DNA from: Cloeon dipterum
Taxonomy: Eukaryota > Arthropoda > Insecta > Ephemeroptera > Baetidae
Length of the DNA: 64,000 bases
NCBI RefSeq assembly: GCF_949628265.1
Contig: NC_088789.1
Span: 8,796,886-8,860,885, forward strand
Direction of reading: 5' to 3'
Shown: positions 26,501-42,200 of the stretch, piece after piece
Position numbering within the stretch: position 1 is the stretch's first letter
Layout: each line of letters starts with the position of its first letter
Notes under the pieces: model-generated
The model's input: the letters and a program-made list of their open reading frames with translations, nothing else
Told to the model about the DNA's origin: nothing
Database searches by the model: none
Made by a program: the position numbers and the translations under genes

Positions 26501-29500
26501 TCTTAACAGCAAGCAGTGAATTCAATTTGGAATTTTCTGCAATTGATATCCTCTGCAGTTTACTGCAGCTATGATTTTGTTTTGCAGGTAAAGTGCCTTA
26601 AAGGCAAAACGGGTAAAAATCTGATGATATTTCCATTTTCGCTCCCCATCCAGCAGAGTCGTCTGTGAAATTGTATATTTTGCATTATTTTGTATTATTC
26701 TTCACCAATCAATTTTTGAAAACATTTAATTTTTATTTTTGCAAATTTACACTCTTCTATAATTCGTAATTTTAGCTAAATTTTTAATGGAAATAAAAAT
26801 GAAAAATGCCTGAGAATTTTATTTTCAACCAATGCTAATCAAACAGACTGTCTGGCAAAACTACTCAACCATTCATTAATCAGTCATGTATTTTTTACTT
26901 TTAAATTTAAACTCAATAGTTTCATAGCTATTTATTTTTTTGCAATTAGCACTGGATATTTTTGCCAACAAATAGCAGTTATCTGTGTGTTTGGCTGGTG
27001 CTCCTACTACCAGCAGGGTTGGCGGGGAAGATTGCCAACTCACGTGGAATTCCAGCTTTCACGCCGGCAAACACACTCGCAATTTCACGCCTACCAAGCA
27101 GGCGGCACGTGCGTTTATTTCAGAGGCGCTTGGCCGCCGTTTTCCGTACCCCAAATTTTATGAAAATTTTCCTCAGAACGGAAAACATTTCGGACGGACG
27201 CTAATCTGGTGCTGAAGCATTTCTCTGTTCAAGGAACTTTTGGGGATATATTTCAGCTTGGCTCTGCAGCAGCAGCACATACAAAATATTGACGTTTTTC
27301 GCCCAGTGAAACATCAATTTCCATCCCGCTCTGTTTTGCTGGGCGTATACAAATAATGCGTTTACATTTTCATGCGGCACATACGAGAGCTGAATAAATA
27401 TAAATCCGGTTCAGTTGGCTCCCAGCGAGAGAAATTCAAATATAAGCCTTTTTCGCACGCCCAAAAACTTTTTCCATACATATAAACCAAAAAATAATGG
27501 CAGCCACGCGTCGCAGCGTTTCATGCATGGAAAGCGCGTCGCAACCGACACTACGAGGTAATGCGATGCAGATTTTATTCCGGCTCATTATTGGACGAGA
27601 TTTGATCAAATATTATATTTCCCATTGGGTTCCGATCAAATGCTTTGAACGATAAAAAATATCTCTGGCTCCATTTGCTGGCCAACGATTTGTTTCACCG
27701 TTGAACAGAATCAAAGCGGAATTCAATTTTGACCCATTATGTTTGCGATGGGTACTAATATATTCTGATTCCTTTCAGCTCAAATCAGCCGTTCGCTTAA
27801 GCTCCATTTATCACATTTTTGTTCGCATTGAACATTTTAAGCCGGAAATGAAACGTAACAAGTTCAATTGTTTGCTATTTACATTATACAAACATAAAAG
27901 GTTTAACAAAGAGAAGGGGAAATTATTAAATTATAAAACATGGAATTAAAAATTGAGAAAAGTAAATAAAAATTTGTCGATATTTGATGATTATCATAAT
28001 AAATAAAACATCGTTTGATCATGGGATCATGGAATTGTTCAATCTTGTATGAGAATGAATGATTCTCTAAATAAAATTTAGTTTGTTTTGAAGCACACGA
28101 AATCAATAAACATTGCGAAGAACAGCTCTTTTGGTGTCTGTTGTGGTCGGTCCCAAAGTCGACGAGCTCCTCTTCTCCGTGCAAAATTGATTGAGCGAAG
28201 GCGCAAGTGGCTCAATGTGGGTGGAAACGAAGGTGCCGCCAATTGGAATAACTCGATACAGAGGCGCGAGAAAAGCAATGTGGATAGGGCACCGATATCA
28301 TCCTGTTTGCAAAGAGGAAGGAAAGAAATACGAGAGGAGAGAGCGAGAAAAGAGAGACGGGCGAACAAAGGAAAAGGAAAGCAGGAAGGAAGGTATTACC
28401 ACTTCAAATTGGAATTTTTCTGCTCGCGTGAGCACAAGCAAAATGAGCCGGAGTGCGCCGCTCGCTCCAGTTCGCTCTCGCTTTTTTTGCTGCATGTGTG
28501 TGCGCGCAGAGAAATTTCTACACACACACCACTCACGCGGATACAGGGAACACATAAAGGAGGCCAAAATGCAATAATAAAAGGTGCTGCTGGAGAGACA
28601 GACCCGCCCAGCTGGACGCTCAGCATAGCTCATATGATTTTCCCTGCGTGAGAGGAAACTGCTGCCGCGTGTGACATCTGGTCTCTGCTCTAAACCGGCA
28701 ATTTGGATGGAAATGCATCCCAAAGCCATGTCTCCAAAATTCTTATGGAAATTTTTTAATAATTTTAAAATGTACGATACAAATTATGAAAGTTTTGAAT
28801 AAAATTTTCAATGCTGATACGAGTGAGACTATTTTCTTCTTCAAAAGGTCCATCCAGGTTTCATTCCCACGCAGGGTAGAGTTATTTGATAATTTTCATA
28901 TTTTTGAAATGATTGGTATTTTACGATCAACAATCGAATCAAGATAATGGAAGGAATAAAAGACAAACTTTTTACGACGAAATTGCTATCACAGTGACTT
29001 CGCCAAAAAACTTTCGCTGCCAAGTTTGAAGCAACCCAAAGAAGTCTCATACATGACAAGCACGAAGCAACTCACCCAAACGCAAGACAACTCTCCTGCG
29101 TCAAACTCCGACGTTGAAATTCTGAACAACTTTACGACGAACCAACTCATTACAAAGACATGGAGCTGTTCTGCAATTGAGCGCTCGCCGAACACAACAA
29201 GCTAATTTCCGTCGTGATCCGGCGCCGACAGCAAAATACGCAGAAATCAAGCACCGTCGACGACATTTTAATAAAAGTTCGTCAAAGTTGAAAAACAGGA
29301 AATTAGCATCTCACCCAAGTGCGAAATACAATAAAGGTGCAAAAGCAGCCAATTCCGCCTTTTTATTAAGAGCACCACTCGACGACCCTCGCATATAAAA
29401 GCGATCTTTTGATCTTTCTCCACTTCCTGTCCCCCTCGCTAAGTCAAAGTCACCCCCCTCTAAATGATGGGTAATTCCTTCTGGAGAGTATGCGTAAGGA

Positions 29501-30185
29501 CCAAAGGGAATTGCTTATTAGGCCAAAATCCCATTATAGGCACATATATATCTGAAAGTTCAAAAACATTTACCTTTGATTCTTCTTCTCGGACACTGGT
29601 GATTGAAATTTCTTTTCACCAACTAGCTGATCGTTGTTTTTTAGTTTTTAATTTTTATAAAAAAAAAATCCTTTTAAAATTCGTCTCTGAATTAAAAAAG
29701 TTAAAAAAATACTTCTCGCATTCCGGCGCCGGAGGACTGTGCTGACGAGGGCCAAAATTAAACCACTCCGACTTGGATGACGCCTAGCAGTTTGCAAATT
29801 ATGCAACGTACCGAACACAACTGTTGAGCAATTTGCCGGGGCAGGCAGGCGGGCGGCGTGGGCGAATTAGTCTCATTTTTATGACGTGTCTGACGCCGAG
29901 CCGGGGTGAATTAAGAATAAGGAGAGCTTCCACCCGGAATGCATGTGCGCGAATAAGAAATAGGCGATGACGCATTTTTCCTGTATTGAGTGAGCGGCAG
30001 TGAATTTGGCTTGCTGCATGGGGGAGAGGGCGACAGACTGACGGAGCAACAAATTGTATCGCGATTAGCTTTTGAGTTGGAATTATCTTGAGGATGGATG
30101 TACCGCCATCGACAATGACGGGGAGGAAATTTGCGGGGGTGGATAAGAGGAGAAGCTTGTAAAGCGGGCGAACAAGAGAGATGGG

Positions 30186-30191
<6 letters not shown>
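20573..30191. other. gene-poor stretch, no supported gene
   Basis: AT-rich DNA with GC-rich blocks near 20900-21400, 21960-22380, 23940-24420, 25080-25440, 27000-27200 and 28100-28700. The last is strongly purine-biased (GAGA/AAGG-rich). The ORFs there, up to about 187 codons, are low-complexity Arg/Glu/Lys-rich translations mirrored on the other strand, and I do not accept them as genes. Confidence 0.5.

Positions 30192-30249
<58 letters not shown>
30192..30249. repeat. (GA)n microsatellite, about 58 bp
   Basis: An uninterrupted GA dinucleotide array. In insects such tracts can bind GAGA-type factors, but the sequence alone shows only the repeat. Confidence 0.97.
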
Positions 30250-30252
<3 letters not shown>

Positions 30253-33200
30253 TCTAGAGGGTTTGAACGGTAAACATATTAGCGAGTGCGACGCTGCCGC
30301 ACTCGTCCAGACAGAATTTGACACTGGACTGGTTCCGCACACAACGATTTAAAAGAGAACGCTTTTATAAACTTAGAAGTGTTAATTTTAAGTCCAAACA
30401 TATACCAAGAGGTTTTTTCACATTTACATGTTCAAAATATATGTCAATTTAACGAAATTCGGGACTGTTTTTATTTGAATAATCCAGCAAAAGTCAAAAG
30501 AATAGTTTTCATCAATGAGATAGACAACAGGGAATATTTTATGTGGTGACTGAAATCATCAACGATGATAATTTAGATAATCTAAAATTACAATGTAGCA
30601 TTTAAGATTTGTCTGTGTTGCGTGGATCCATTTTGGCAGATTCATCGAAGGCAGATCTCCCCTTCAAGAACAATTGGGTCTAAGTGCGCGGCAAAACAGC
30701 GTCTTCTCTGATGTCGAATCTGTCCCGCGTGTGAGTCTTGTCTGTGGGCGAGTGCGTGTGTCACATCTCGCTTGCATTTGGGGTGGAATCCGCGTTGTGT
30801 TTGCTGTCTCCCTGAGTCGCCTTACCACCGCGTATTGTTCTTATCGCCGCACATACGACGCGTGCAAGACAATCGAGGGTACGAGACTACTCTCTTTTGT
30901 GACTAACGAGGCTTGAGATTTGTTCTTGATAAAGATATGCCGCAGATCACTCTCTCAAGCTCGGTTGTCTTTGCTAGTGTGAGAAAAATGCTGAAGAATA
31001 CAGGACAAAATTTAACCGATCGCCATGATAGTTTATTTCTAATCAATTTTCTGTTGTCAGAGAAAAAATAATTCAACTGGAGCATACGCATATTCATATT
31101 TTGACAGTCATGGTTATCAAGAAATACAGAACCAATTATTTAATATGTGTCTCACATTAGGGAACTAAACTTACAAAGAATTTCAATAAATAAATTCCTC
31201 CCCTGCTGCTTTTAGCCACATTGAGGTTCACATCACTTTCCATTCACGTGGAATGTGTGTTCATCCGTTCGTCAAAAAGCAATAAACTTTCATTACTTCA
31301 ATGTTGTCAAACTTAATATAGCAGCGATATTAAAACTCTCCTGATTCTCAAATTGTCAATTAGTGAACTCCTCCTCAGCGCTCTGCCTAATAATTCTCCA
31401 ACGTCATTTCCACAGCGTTAAGTCAGGCGAATGAACAAACAGATGCACTCGCAGCCTGCCTGCGAATTAAATTCGAGAGCGACAGCTGAATTAATTCGCT
31501 AATAAAAAGAAAATTGGAGCAGCGGCGGCAGCAAATTGATTGAATTTGCGTTACAGTTAGCGCGAGCGAGAGAATGAAATGGCTCGTAATCAAACGGGGG
31601 TGGCGGCTCATGAAATGATTGCGATGAATGGCGCCGCTAAATTAGACGGCATAGCGTGAACACAGCCAGTTCGTTCGTCCCACCGACCGACAACCAGCCA
31701 TCTGTTATGACGCGCGAAATGCGCTCGAACGCGCGCATTTTGTTGCTATTTCACTTTTGCCCGTGCAATGTACGGACTGGGTGAAGCTGTAAATTGTAGA
31801 CTTCACTAAAAAAAGGGTTGGACCATGTGAATTGAGTGAATAAATTTCAAGATGAAATTTTATTTTATTTCACCTTCCGAACTTTCACATCGACAAATAT
31901 CTAATTTTTCGTAAAATAAAAACTTTACTCGTGATGATTTACTTGAATGATGCTGCGAGGAATGATCCGCTCTAATCAACTCTTTGAGCTTGAGCAAAAC
32001 TAACAGGCAGAGTTTTCCCGTTTCCCTTTTTTACCTCTTAATTTTACTAAAATCATTCACGTATCTTTTCGTTCGACTTTTCATAAATCAGATAAATAAG
32101 TAAGTGAGCTTTTATTAGAAATCATCACCTCTATGATGTGAAATACATTAAAAAAATCAGAACATTGCTCCTTAATGAATGAAAAATACGAGAAAATTTG
32201 AGGTAAAACGTTAGGGAAAACAAGAAAGTGAAAACACATAGAGATTGTTTGACTGTACTATGAAAAACTTTAATTTCCAGTACATTTCAAAGCGGTGAAA
32301 ATATTTTAGTCTAACTGTTTTCTTATAAAATCGTTGAATCAAAATATTTATTTTTTGTGAATGCAAAAGTTCAACGAAATTCGCCAGTCCGTTCCTGAAT
32401 TGTGACGAAAATTTCTGCACGTGGTCCCCCGTTGCGGACTTTTGATGGAGCAAACAAGTCTATTTACCCCCTTCTCGTCCAGGAGATGAGAAAGGGAGTG
32501 CTGCACGTGTGTTGTCAGAGGTGGAAAAACGAGCTGTTCTCTCTCTCTTTCTCGTCTGAAAAGTACACACAAGGAAAATTTCTGTCACAAACAGATGCCT
32601 CGATAAACGCGGGGAGGAAAACTTAGTTGAGATGAGAACACGAGTTTTGCGGCACACCTCACCGCGCTGGAAATTTTTTCCACCCTGGACTTGGCGCGGG
32701 CCTGGCTGCTAAATCAGTGGAGCGCGGGAGAAATCGCGCGCGAAAAACTTTTAAAAAGGAAGCAGGGCCAACTTTTCCCAGAGTTCTCTGTCTTATTTCA
32801 CGCTGACAGAAAGGAAGGAATTCTCTCGCCAGGCGGTTGCCTGCAGACGAATGAGCGCAAATTACATACAACTATCCACTTGGCGCTGAATCTTATTTGC
32901 GGAAAGCAGAGTTTTCCTGCTGTCTCAGTTTGTTCGCTTCTTGGAACGAGATATTTCCCGCTTGCCAACGCGAATACGCCGACGCCACAGCTGCAATGAT
33001 GGTGAAATTGAAGAGGTATGATTTCTTCGAAAAGAGAGCAATAATGTTAGCATTGTGAGGGTTGGCATTTTTTGCCCTCACTTTTTTAATTTTCTGTATT
33101 TCCATAAACAAAGTATCCACACCAGACTATTCGAGTGTCTCGAGTTTCTGAATTATTTTTATTTATAATAACAAATTTAGAACTGATTAGCTGTGCAGTG

Positions 33201-36200
33201 CTCTACAAAATGTTGAATCACGTAAAAATTTCTCAGAGAGTAGAGGGATTATCAAACTTTTTTGGTTACATTATCTCATCATTGGGTTGCTGTATCAAAA
33301 TTGAAACGATTTCTTAAAACGAAATAGAAATGTTCAATAATATCCCGTTTCAAACCTTTCCACTCTCACTTTGGCAAATATTTGCCACAAAGGAGAGATG
33401 TTTCAGAAAACATATTTTCTCGAAAGAGCAAGCCCATAAGATACGATTGGATTTGTGCTCGCTCGTCAGAGCGTCCCTTTTTCTGCAAACACGATTTGCC
33501 GAGTGCGAGGCCCGTGAGGCGGCTGCTGAAAATAAAATTTGAACAGGCAGCCGTCGGCAATCAACATCTCTCCATTTGCATCGAGGAAAACTCGTCGGCG
33601 GCAACAACAGCAAATAACAATTTTGCAAGAGCGAGCGCGGCGCCAGCTTTGAGGAAAATTTTATTCACAAACACGATGTCTGCGCGAGCGTTTAGCTGGA
33701 AAAGCTGCAAATTGAGTTACAAGCGCAGACTTAAGCCCCGCTCCGCTTATGTTTGAGAAATTTAAGTGGCAAGCATACATTCACAAGTTTGAAGCTATAC
33801 AAGAAGCAGCGACCCGAGCAACGTTGTCGAAAGTGGGGTGCGTACCGTGTGTTGCTGCCAAATTGTGTAAATATGAAACGCGCGTGACAGATTCTGAACG
33901 ATTCGACGGAGACTAATTAATTGCTCTCTTGCTGCTGAGGGAGTTAATCCTGGGCGGATAAGAGTATACAACGCGCTAGATTGATATCAAAAGAACATGA
34001 CGAGGTTTTAGATGAAATTTATTTCGTAAGCAGAATTAAGGTAAAATAAATCTGGTCTGATTCTCCAATAAGTTACTATACTATATGGAAGTAATTGTAT
34101 GGAATATAAAAAATGTTTTGTTTAAATTTCCTATATTTAAGAAAGCCAACCTGCTGTGGTAAATTAAAATTGTACAAAAAATAATACAGTAATTTGCGGC
34201 TTCAATTTATTATGTTTTCTTGTTAGCCATTTGTTTTATTTATGTTTCAAATGCGCAATTAATCGTATCGGGAATGTTTTGTAAAAATTTTCAATTATCT
34301 ATTCCACGTTGTCTCTCCCCAATAGTATTTACAGTAGTATGAACAGTATCAACACAATACCATTTACATATAATATTTTTAAGTAGTTATCTTCAGCCCC
34401 CAGACGGCACAGAAAGCTCATGGATTAGGGCTGCAACCACTATATAGTACATGTCTATAGAAATACGGATAAAAGACTGCTCGCTGCACACCGAGGTTGC
34501 TGCATTCTGACAATTATGACAAACTCACGTGCTTCTGCCTTCATTGGCGTCTATTAAGAATTTTCATAATTGTACCTTACATTAATTCAAGTGCATCGCA
34601 ACAAATATTCAACTTGCTTGGCGAACTCAACATACAAGCGCGTACTAAAAACGCTAAAAACATACATCCAATAAGTACACCCTTTGCAACTCATTGCAAG
34701 ATTTCCACAATTGTTAAACGAAAGCGACACATGCACATCTATAGCTGTGCGAGGGTGTGAGGGAGCCCAAGTTTGCGCATGTCCTGAGGGAATAGATCGC
34801 CTAAAAATTGTAGCAAAGTTCCCTTTTATCCAACGAAGAAAACCATTGGAGACCAGCTGCAAATTTATTTCCCCTCTGGCGAGGAGAGAGCAGAAATGCA
34901 CTTGATTACAAATTCATGCATTATTATTCCCTCTCTCGCCTAGTCTATTACGCGCCGCGCCTTGTTTGCGTTGGACGCCCGCTATTATTCCGCGATGTGT
35001 CTTAATCTACATGTGGGATTCCGCTGCCACCCTCAGGAGCACCCTCCGCCCATACACCAGCGGCCTGTTTGTAATTACATCGTCGCCGCCGCCGCCGACC
35101 GAGAGTAATCCCCTACAGCAGCCGTCCCACCATTTTCACCAGTTTTATTAATTCCTTTTGCAGACACGACGCAATGAAATAGGAGAGACTACGCTGGGAA
35201 AGAAAATATGATATACTCGCTATTTTTATTAAAAATAGATAGCGTAACGTGGATGAATATGAATATCAATTAGAGTTAGTACACACACAAACTGATTAAA
35301 CTGCGATATTTTTATTTCTGCGTAAAGATTATGAATTATTGTAGTAAAATACTGTTTTCGAAAGATTGCACAAATGTATAAGAAGAGAGAAATGAAATTT
35401 AAAATTGTCGAATGGCCTTAAGTAACAGTACATTTAAAATCATTAATTAGTTTCAAAAGTTCAAATATAGTTCCTTCAAACTAAAACTGATAAATCACCG
35501 TCAAAGTGCAATTATCGCCATCTGAAATCTGAAGCACATATTCAAACACATCATTATTCACTTGGGGAGAAAAATCATCTCGCCGCACCACCCACCCACA
35601 GCCGGAACATAATTAAGTGATAAGATCTGTGGCACTCTCCTTGCTGACTGTTGATACACTCGCTCTCTCTCCTTCTCAGCCGAAATGAAACCACCCCTTT
35701 GCAGCACACGCGCTCACGCGCACCATTATTATAAAGTTTAATTGTCGCTCTGCCTTGGTAATGAGAAGCTGGCAAGTCTGCAGAGAGCTGTTTCTGCCAA
35801 ACGGTGTATTTGTGTCGCAATTTATGTGCTTTGGAGAGAACCGACGAAACTCCAGTCAGCGGGAGTTGGATTTCAAAAGGTGCCTCATTATCGCCAAATG
35901 AGCGTTCTGTCGCGACGAGGGGTGCTTTTCGAGTTGGATGTGGGTGCAGCCAGCTAGCAGCAGATCACGTGTCTAACACGTGTCACCAGACACTTTCCTA
36001 GCAATTTGCGGACGCGAAGAGTCTTCACTCCTGATGCTCAAAATAACAAACTTGCTCTGAAAGTTTACGTGTACACAACGCACTAATTGTAAGAAGGCTG
36101 TATTTAAACTTTTTTGTGCTCAAACTCGGAGTCCACAGAAATCGAAACGATCATTGATCGCTGAAATTTCGGCCGGGCCGTGCTGCATAAATTTTCAACA

Positions 36201-39200
36201 TTGCCGATAGCCGCCTGTAATTTGAAATCAGTCGGGCTTTGACGTTTACTTTCACGATCAGCAGTGGATATACAGACGAAACCAATTTGCTCCCCGTAGC
36301 TAAAAGTTGTGAGCAAAAGCTTCAAAGCCGTCAATGAGTGACGGTCGAGACTCAATCAAAAATTAATTTCCAGCTCGCAAAGAGCTTTTATAATTGAAAA
36401 ACATTTTCATCATAGCTCGGTTTTACGCTTTGCCAGCAGAAACGAGCCTTTCATTCACAGCAAAAACCGGAAAGCACTCTGTGTAGGTGTATGTATGTTT
36501 CGGGAAAATTTATTTTTTATCTAGAATAATTACAAAAAAGCAGTGCAAGTTCCCCTTCGTTAGCCGCTCGCAGCACGTACTTCCCATTTCGGGACCTTCA
36601 TGCAAATGAACGCGGCTTGTTTGCACAATAAATTGCTCAATTCCATTAGACACGCGCGCGCACCCTTCTTCTCTCGCTGTCAGATAGAATGAAGAAGTAA
36701 AACGCCGCGTGCACACTTTTGTCCGGCGCATTGCTTTAATAGCACCAATCGTCTCTTTCTCGTAAAGGGTAGCTCCAATCTGTCCAAAAACATTCATTTA
36801 CAGATCTTTTAATGAATTATTTTTACAACTTTCTTAAAATGTCTGATGGGGGGCATATAAATATTGTTTATTTGTTATTAAAATATAAATATTATCAAAA
36901 TTGAATCATCTTATGATGTATATTGCTGTGGCAATGCCTTTTCCCAGCAACTTCTCACAATGAAACCCAAATTTGAGGGTTGCAAAAAATCGCTCAACAA
37001 TTGAGGTAAAAAGGGCTGCCACAGCGAAAATTTGTCAATGTGGTGTTTATAACCAATGTGGTATACCTGTTGCTGATTTTCATGACATTTTTTTTTTATA
37101 AAATTTCTGTCAAACGTAATATTAAATTATTATAGAAACTGGTTTTCTAGATAACATATTAAAAATTCAATTCATTTATTGAAAATTTCTTCCAGCTTAA
37201 TAAGGGTGTTCTTTTGCTCTACGAAAACAGAGCATGGATGTGAGAGAGTGTATATGGTGGGAAAGAAAGCGTACGTGAGTGCACTCTTGGTGCTGAGAAA
37301 GCTGCTCGCTCGTTCACTCGTTCGTCGACAAGACGCTCCGCTCCGCCAGACAAAGGAAATGTTGACCCAACAATTCGCTGTGGAAATTGTGTCTGCCGTC
37401 AGGAGAGTTGCAAGGTGTGCGGAAATAGCGCAGAGGCTGTCGGCGGCAGTGGTTAAACGGCACGCCTTTTCACAATCCACACGCCAGCACCAGCGTTCAG
37501 GTGTGTCTGTGGCAAAAGTCCAATTTGACTCTTTCGTCTCTTTGCTTTGACGCTCGTGCACATCTTGAATCAACGGGAATTACGACCGGGGAAATGTAGC
37601 AGAATTAAATTTAATGCCTTTTCAGAAAATATCATCCAATTATTTCTAGAGGAGGTAGTTTGATTCCATCAAAATTTTTAATAGAACCAAAGTCAGTCTC
37701 CCATGAGGAAGCTTTTTAGAAAGAAACTAAACATTAATTAATTTCGGGTCAACACGGCCACTTGTCCTTCTTAACGACTCAGAAAAAAGAAGCATTAATT
37801 TTGGTTGAAAATTAATGATATAAACTTGCGTGTTTCTAGCAATTTAGGACTGTTTCGTCAACTCTCGGTGAGATTTGTGGCATGATCGAATAAAGACCTT
37901 TGCTCCAAACTCACTTTTCGCCCCTGCAGAGGTTATCGAAAGACCGAAAATCGATGGCTTCTAAGTGTACAAGTTGTTGTTGCTGCTGTTATTATTATCA
38001 GCTAGAGTTATTGACAGGTGAGATGACAGATGACAATCAAATCCAGCCTAATGGGCTGCCTCGTCAGGGCGGACGTTGCTGCTGGTGTTGCGTGTGCACT
38101 CTAATGGAGTCTCTGGGCCGAATTGATTGTGTCGCCCAAGCAGCAGCAGCAGCCAGATAGAGAAGCCCATAACACGAGTGCCATATAGTGAGTTATAGTT
38201 GATTTATGGCTTCAATAATGCAATTTCTCCTCATTTATGGCGGGGCCGAATGTAAATACGAGCGTGTGCACGCCCATAAATCTCGCGCACACAATGTGCA
38301 ATGAATGTCCGCCGCTCACTTTTCGCTGGCAAAATAAGCCGATCGTAATTCATGCTTGCTTTTTCCGCGCGCCGAATCGCATTTCCCGCGCCCAAATTGT
38401 GTAATGCTGATGGCAGAATGCAGGCATACACACACGTGGCCGCCGGAACATAAATCACGGCGAGAGAGGATGGTCGCGTGTTCGATTTCAATTTTTGTTA
38501 GTCGCCTATGTCGATATCAAAGAGATTTCGCTGTGGACGAATCACTCTCGCTTTGTGTTGTTTCCATTCAATCCAGCGTGTTTTCACTTGTTGACTTTGA
38601 TATTGTCTGTCGCGCATACAAAGCTCTTTTTTTGTGTGCCGTAATTGAAAACCAATTTAACAGCGGATTTGATATTAAAATCTCGATTTATGTGAAAGCA
38701 ACAGTGCTGTGAAAGTTTTGCTCCCCAGTAATTGTTTTGGTCAGTTGAAAAATTCTAATTAAATTTTAGCCCTTCATGTTCTGCGCACTAATGATATCAA
38801 ATGGTCATAGTTAATTGTTTACCGAATTTCATTGCCAAAACATGAATCATCACGAAATGAACTATTGTTTTCCACAGCTATTCACGTGCTCTTTCGCAGA
38901 AAGAAAATATTTCTAATTGAAGCTAGAAGAGGGCAGGTGTAAATTCCGTGGTGAGTTCTCTGGAAAATATCTCACATTCATGATTTAATTTGAAAGAATC
39001 AAAACTGTATACACTAATTATATACCAACGTCTAGTGCGTTAAATAAATTCTTTTCGAATCTATAATTAGTCGTACGTGTTTAATTATTGTATCTGATCA
39101 ATAGTGCGTTTATCGAAATGAATGTTAACAGGGATTTTAAAATCAGCAACTCCATGTGTTATAAATGCATCTCTTTGCTATCAAATGAAGTTTGAACTTT

Positions 39201-42200
39201 TCTGTCAATAAATGTTCAGATCAACACTTATATTTATTGTTGCAAGCCTGAGCCAGAGACCAGAGTGAAAACATTTGCGTAGGTTTTTCAAATATCTCTT
39301 GCCTGTCGCCGTCAAAGAGAACTCCTTTTAAACCAGAGCGCGTTTGTCAACGGCGACAAAGAATAAAGGAAAGGGCGGCTGCATATGTGCTGGTGTTGAC
39401 GCTTTAGCTCGCCACCTCTGCCTCCTCAGCGAGAGAGGAACGTACACACACGCGCCAACCCTCTCTCGCTGCTGCTGCTGCTGCTGCTGTGAACGCAAAC
39501 ACACACCCACAGTAGGCATAATTCAACACACAGCATAATGCAGAGACACACACACTCGTCGGCACCCCCGTTTCGGTTGTGCATGTGTGCCGAGTGGGAG
39601 GCTGGATTAATCATCCGCCGGGATAACGCAATTATTACATGCGAGCGCCGCAAACAATCGGAACAATCGCGCCACTAATGAAATAGTACGTTTCGCGCTG
39701 CTCGCGCATACAGCCACAGATCCACGCACACAATAATATACACAACGCAGTAGTATGTAGTTGTTGTATGCACACTCACTCACAGACGCATTCCTGTGAA
39801 TGGAAAATCACCGTCATGGTAGGGACGAATAATTTATTTTCGAGAACAAATTTACAAAATGCAATTTTAAATAGAAAGCATTTTTGTGACAACAGTTTAA
39901 TTTAAATGGTACTTCTTTCTGGCCATGAAAATTTGTTACTTTATAATAGCTGCAATCATGATTATTCGGCTAATTGCAAGAAAATCTAAACGAGTTGCCA
40001 ACGCACATTATTTTCTCTCGCCGCTCGCCTGCTGACAAGATGCGAAACACATTTATTTCCCCCTCTCCATCTGCGTCGGCTGGCCGGCCGCCCCACCAGG
40101 TCTGACGCATGCGTAGTTCGCGCACAAAAGGTTCATATTATTTGGCGGCAAAAAAAGTTCCGCGTGTGCTACGCACGTCACGCTGAACTTATTGGTCGGA
40201 AAAAATATCAAATTTACCTAATTCGACCCTCAGGAATCGATTCGTGTGCTTAAAATTTTCGTCAAAGTGGGCCTTTAATGCAAGTAGAAAATAATGAACC
40301 CAATATACTAAAATTTTGAGATGCTGTTAATTATCAATATATTAATTATTTCTCACAATCAGAACCAACCAAGAAAATATTTTCATTCGAAAAATTCCAA
40401 AATTATTCCCGAAATTACTTGGCACGACGGTATTTGCCGTTGGCAGCTGGGGATGCGATGCACACTCACGCGGCACGGCGCTGGCTGTTTAAATCCAATT
40501 TGCACGCGTTAGTGAAACTCGTAATCCAATGTCGCCCGGCAAAATCACGTCGCGCGTGAATTTAGCGGCTGCTAAAACACCGCGTGAAACCAATTGCAAC
40601 ATGCTCTCAGCGCCAGTCTGCTCATTGTCGCTGTGCAAACCGAAATACTGTATAAATCACATAAGCAACAAGAGGACTCACAACGAGTACCAAATTCTAA
40701 ATTAATATTTGCCAAAATGACTAGAAAAACAGTTTTATCTTAACTTTTGTTTCGAAATTTCGCCATAAAAGTTTAAACATGAAGAGATGAAAATTAAGGA
40801 CATGCAGCTGCATCATTTAAGCTCAGCTGTGCTCGCTCTCATCGTGCAAAGTTTCTCCATATAGCGCGGCTTAAAAAAGACAAATGACTCAGAATCAGAT
40901 GTACCAGCATGGTGTCGACCATCCACATAAATAACGTTGGCTGCAGTTTGAAAAATCGGAGGCACGGCTAAAAAGGTGTCTCGTTTTTCACTGACTGAAA
41001 TATCGAACCGAAAAAAGTGCCGAGTGTACGCTTTTAATTTATTTTTCTCCTTGGGGACGTATTTATTTCGACCGGCGGGTCAGCAATTAATTTTGACGCC
41101 TTAATTGTCGCGCTGTCAACAAATAATTATTCAAGCGGCTCAAACGGCTGCAGCGGCAATTATTCCTATCCAGCCCTCGAGTGCGATGAATTCTTAATGA
41201 GACGACGCTTTTTGTAGCTTTCGCCGCTCTATTAGGAAAGTCTGCTCCTCGTCGGGTGCATGCAAACGACGGGAACTAATTGAAGCGTTTTTGTGTCAGA
41301 ACTGCAGCCGAGCTGCTACTGCTGCTGGATACGCTTTTTTCCATTGTTTTTACTGCAATGTCAACATTGGTAATTGTGTCCGCGCGCTATTATGCAAAAG
41401 AGGGAAAAGACTTTGAGCTGCAGCGCATCAATTATTTTACATTCTCGGAGCAACTACGTTCTAATTATTCTAGGACAGTATTCATTATTTGCAACTAGCG
41501 CCAGACGCTTATACCAATGAGAAAATTACAGTGTGGAAGTTAAAGATATTAACTTTATGATATCATAGCCCATTCAGCTGGGTAATTTATTTATCTAAAA
41601 TTTGAATAATGGCTCCTCAACATTTAATAATGATTTTTCCAGACGTGAAATTTCGTGGAAAGTAATTATCTCACATGCCCTTGTACAGAACAGCTGCTGT
41701 AGTCAAGTTCTGCTCTGGATATCCAGGATAATAATTATTGCGGAAGGGCTGACCAAAAAGGGGTGCAGTAAAGACTAATAATTGAAAATGTTAAATAAGG
41801 CGTTGAAATTGTCGCTCTATTTTAAAAGTCCGTCACGGTTATTGGCACCAAAAACAAAAAAAAATATATCAAAGTAGTAAGGAAAAAATGGTTATGGAAT
41901 CGTTAAATGTTCAAAGGTAAAAAACTTTTACAGAATTAAATTTTCTTTTCCATTTTGCTCCTTCCATTTGTATGTGAAACTTTACTACTGAGGATTAATT
42001 GCTTCCAGGTCTGCCAGTGTTTTTCTGTCCAAATAAACCCTGTTGTTATTTTTGCAATCCTACGAGAGCAAACAAAAACACTTATATCCTTTAATTAAAG
42101 ACTAGGGGGAAGGAATCACAGCGACTTTGACGTCTTGAAGAGCACGAAGAAAATCTTTCGCTAATTAGGACACACGAGCAGACACGAGAGAAGCACACAA

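Noticed and set aside
28088..28729. ORFs of 128-187 codons on both strands
   Set aside because: They arise from a purine-rich block (GAGA/AAGG); translations are Arg/Glu/Lys repeats and overlap each other on opposite strands.
29911..30352. ORF with long Ser-Leu or Arg-Glu run
   Set aside because: It is the translation of the GA microsatellite.
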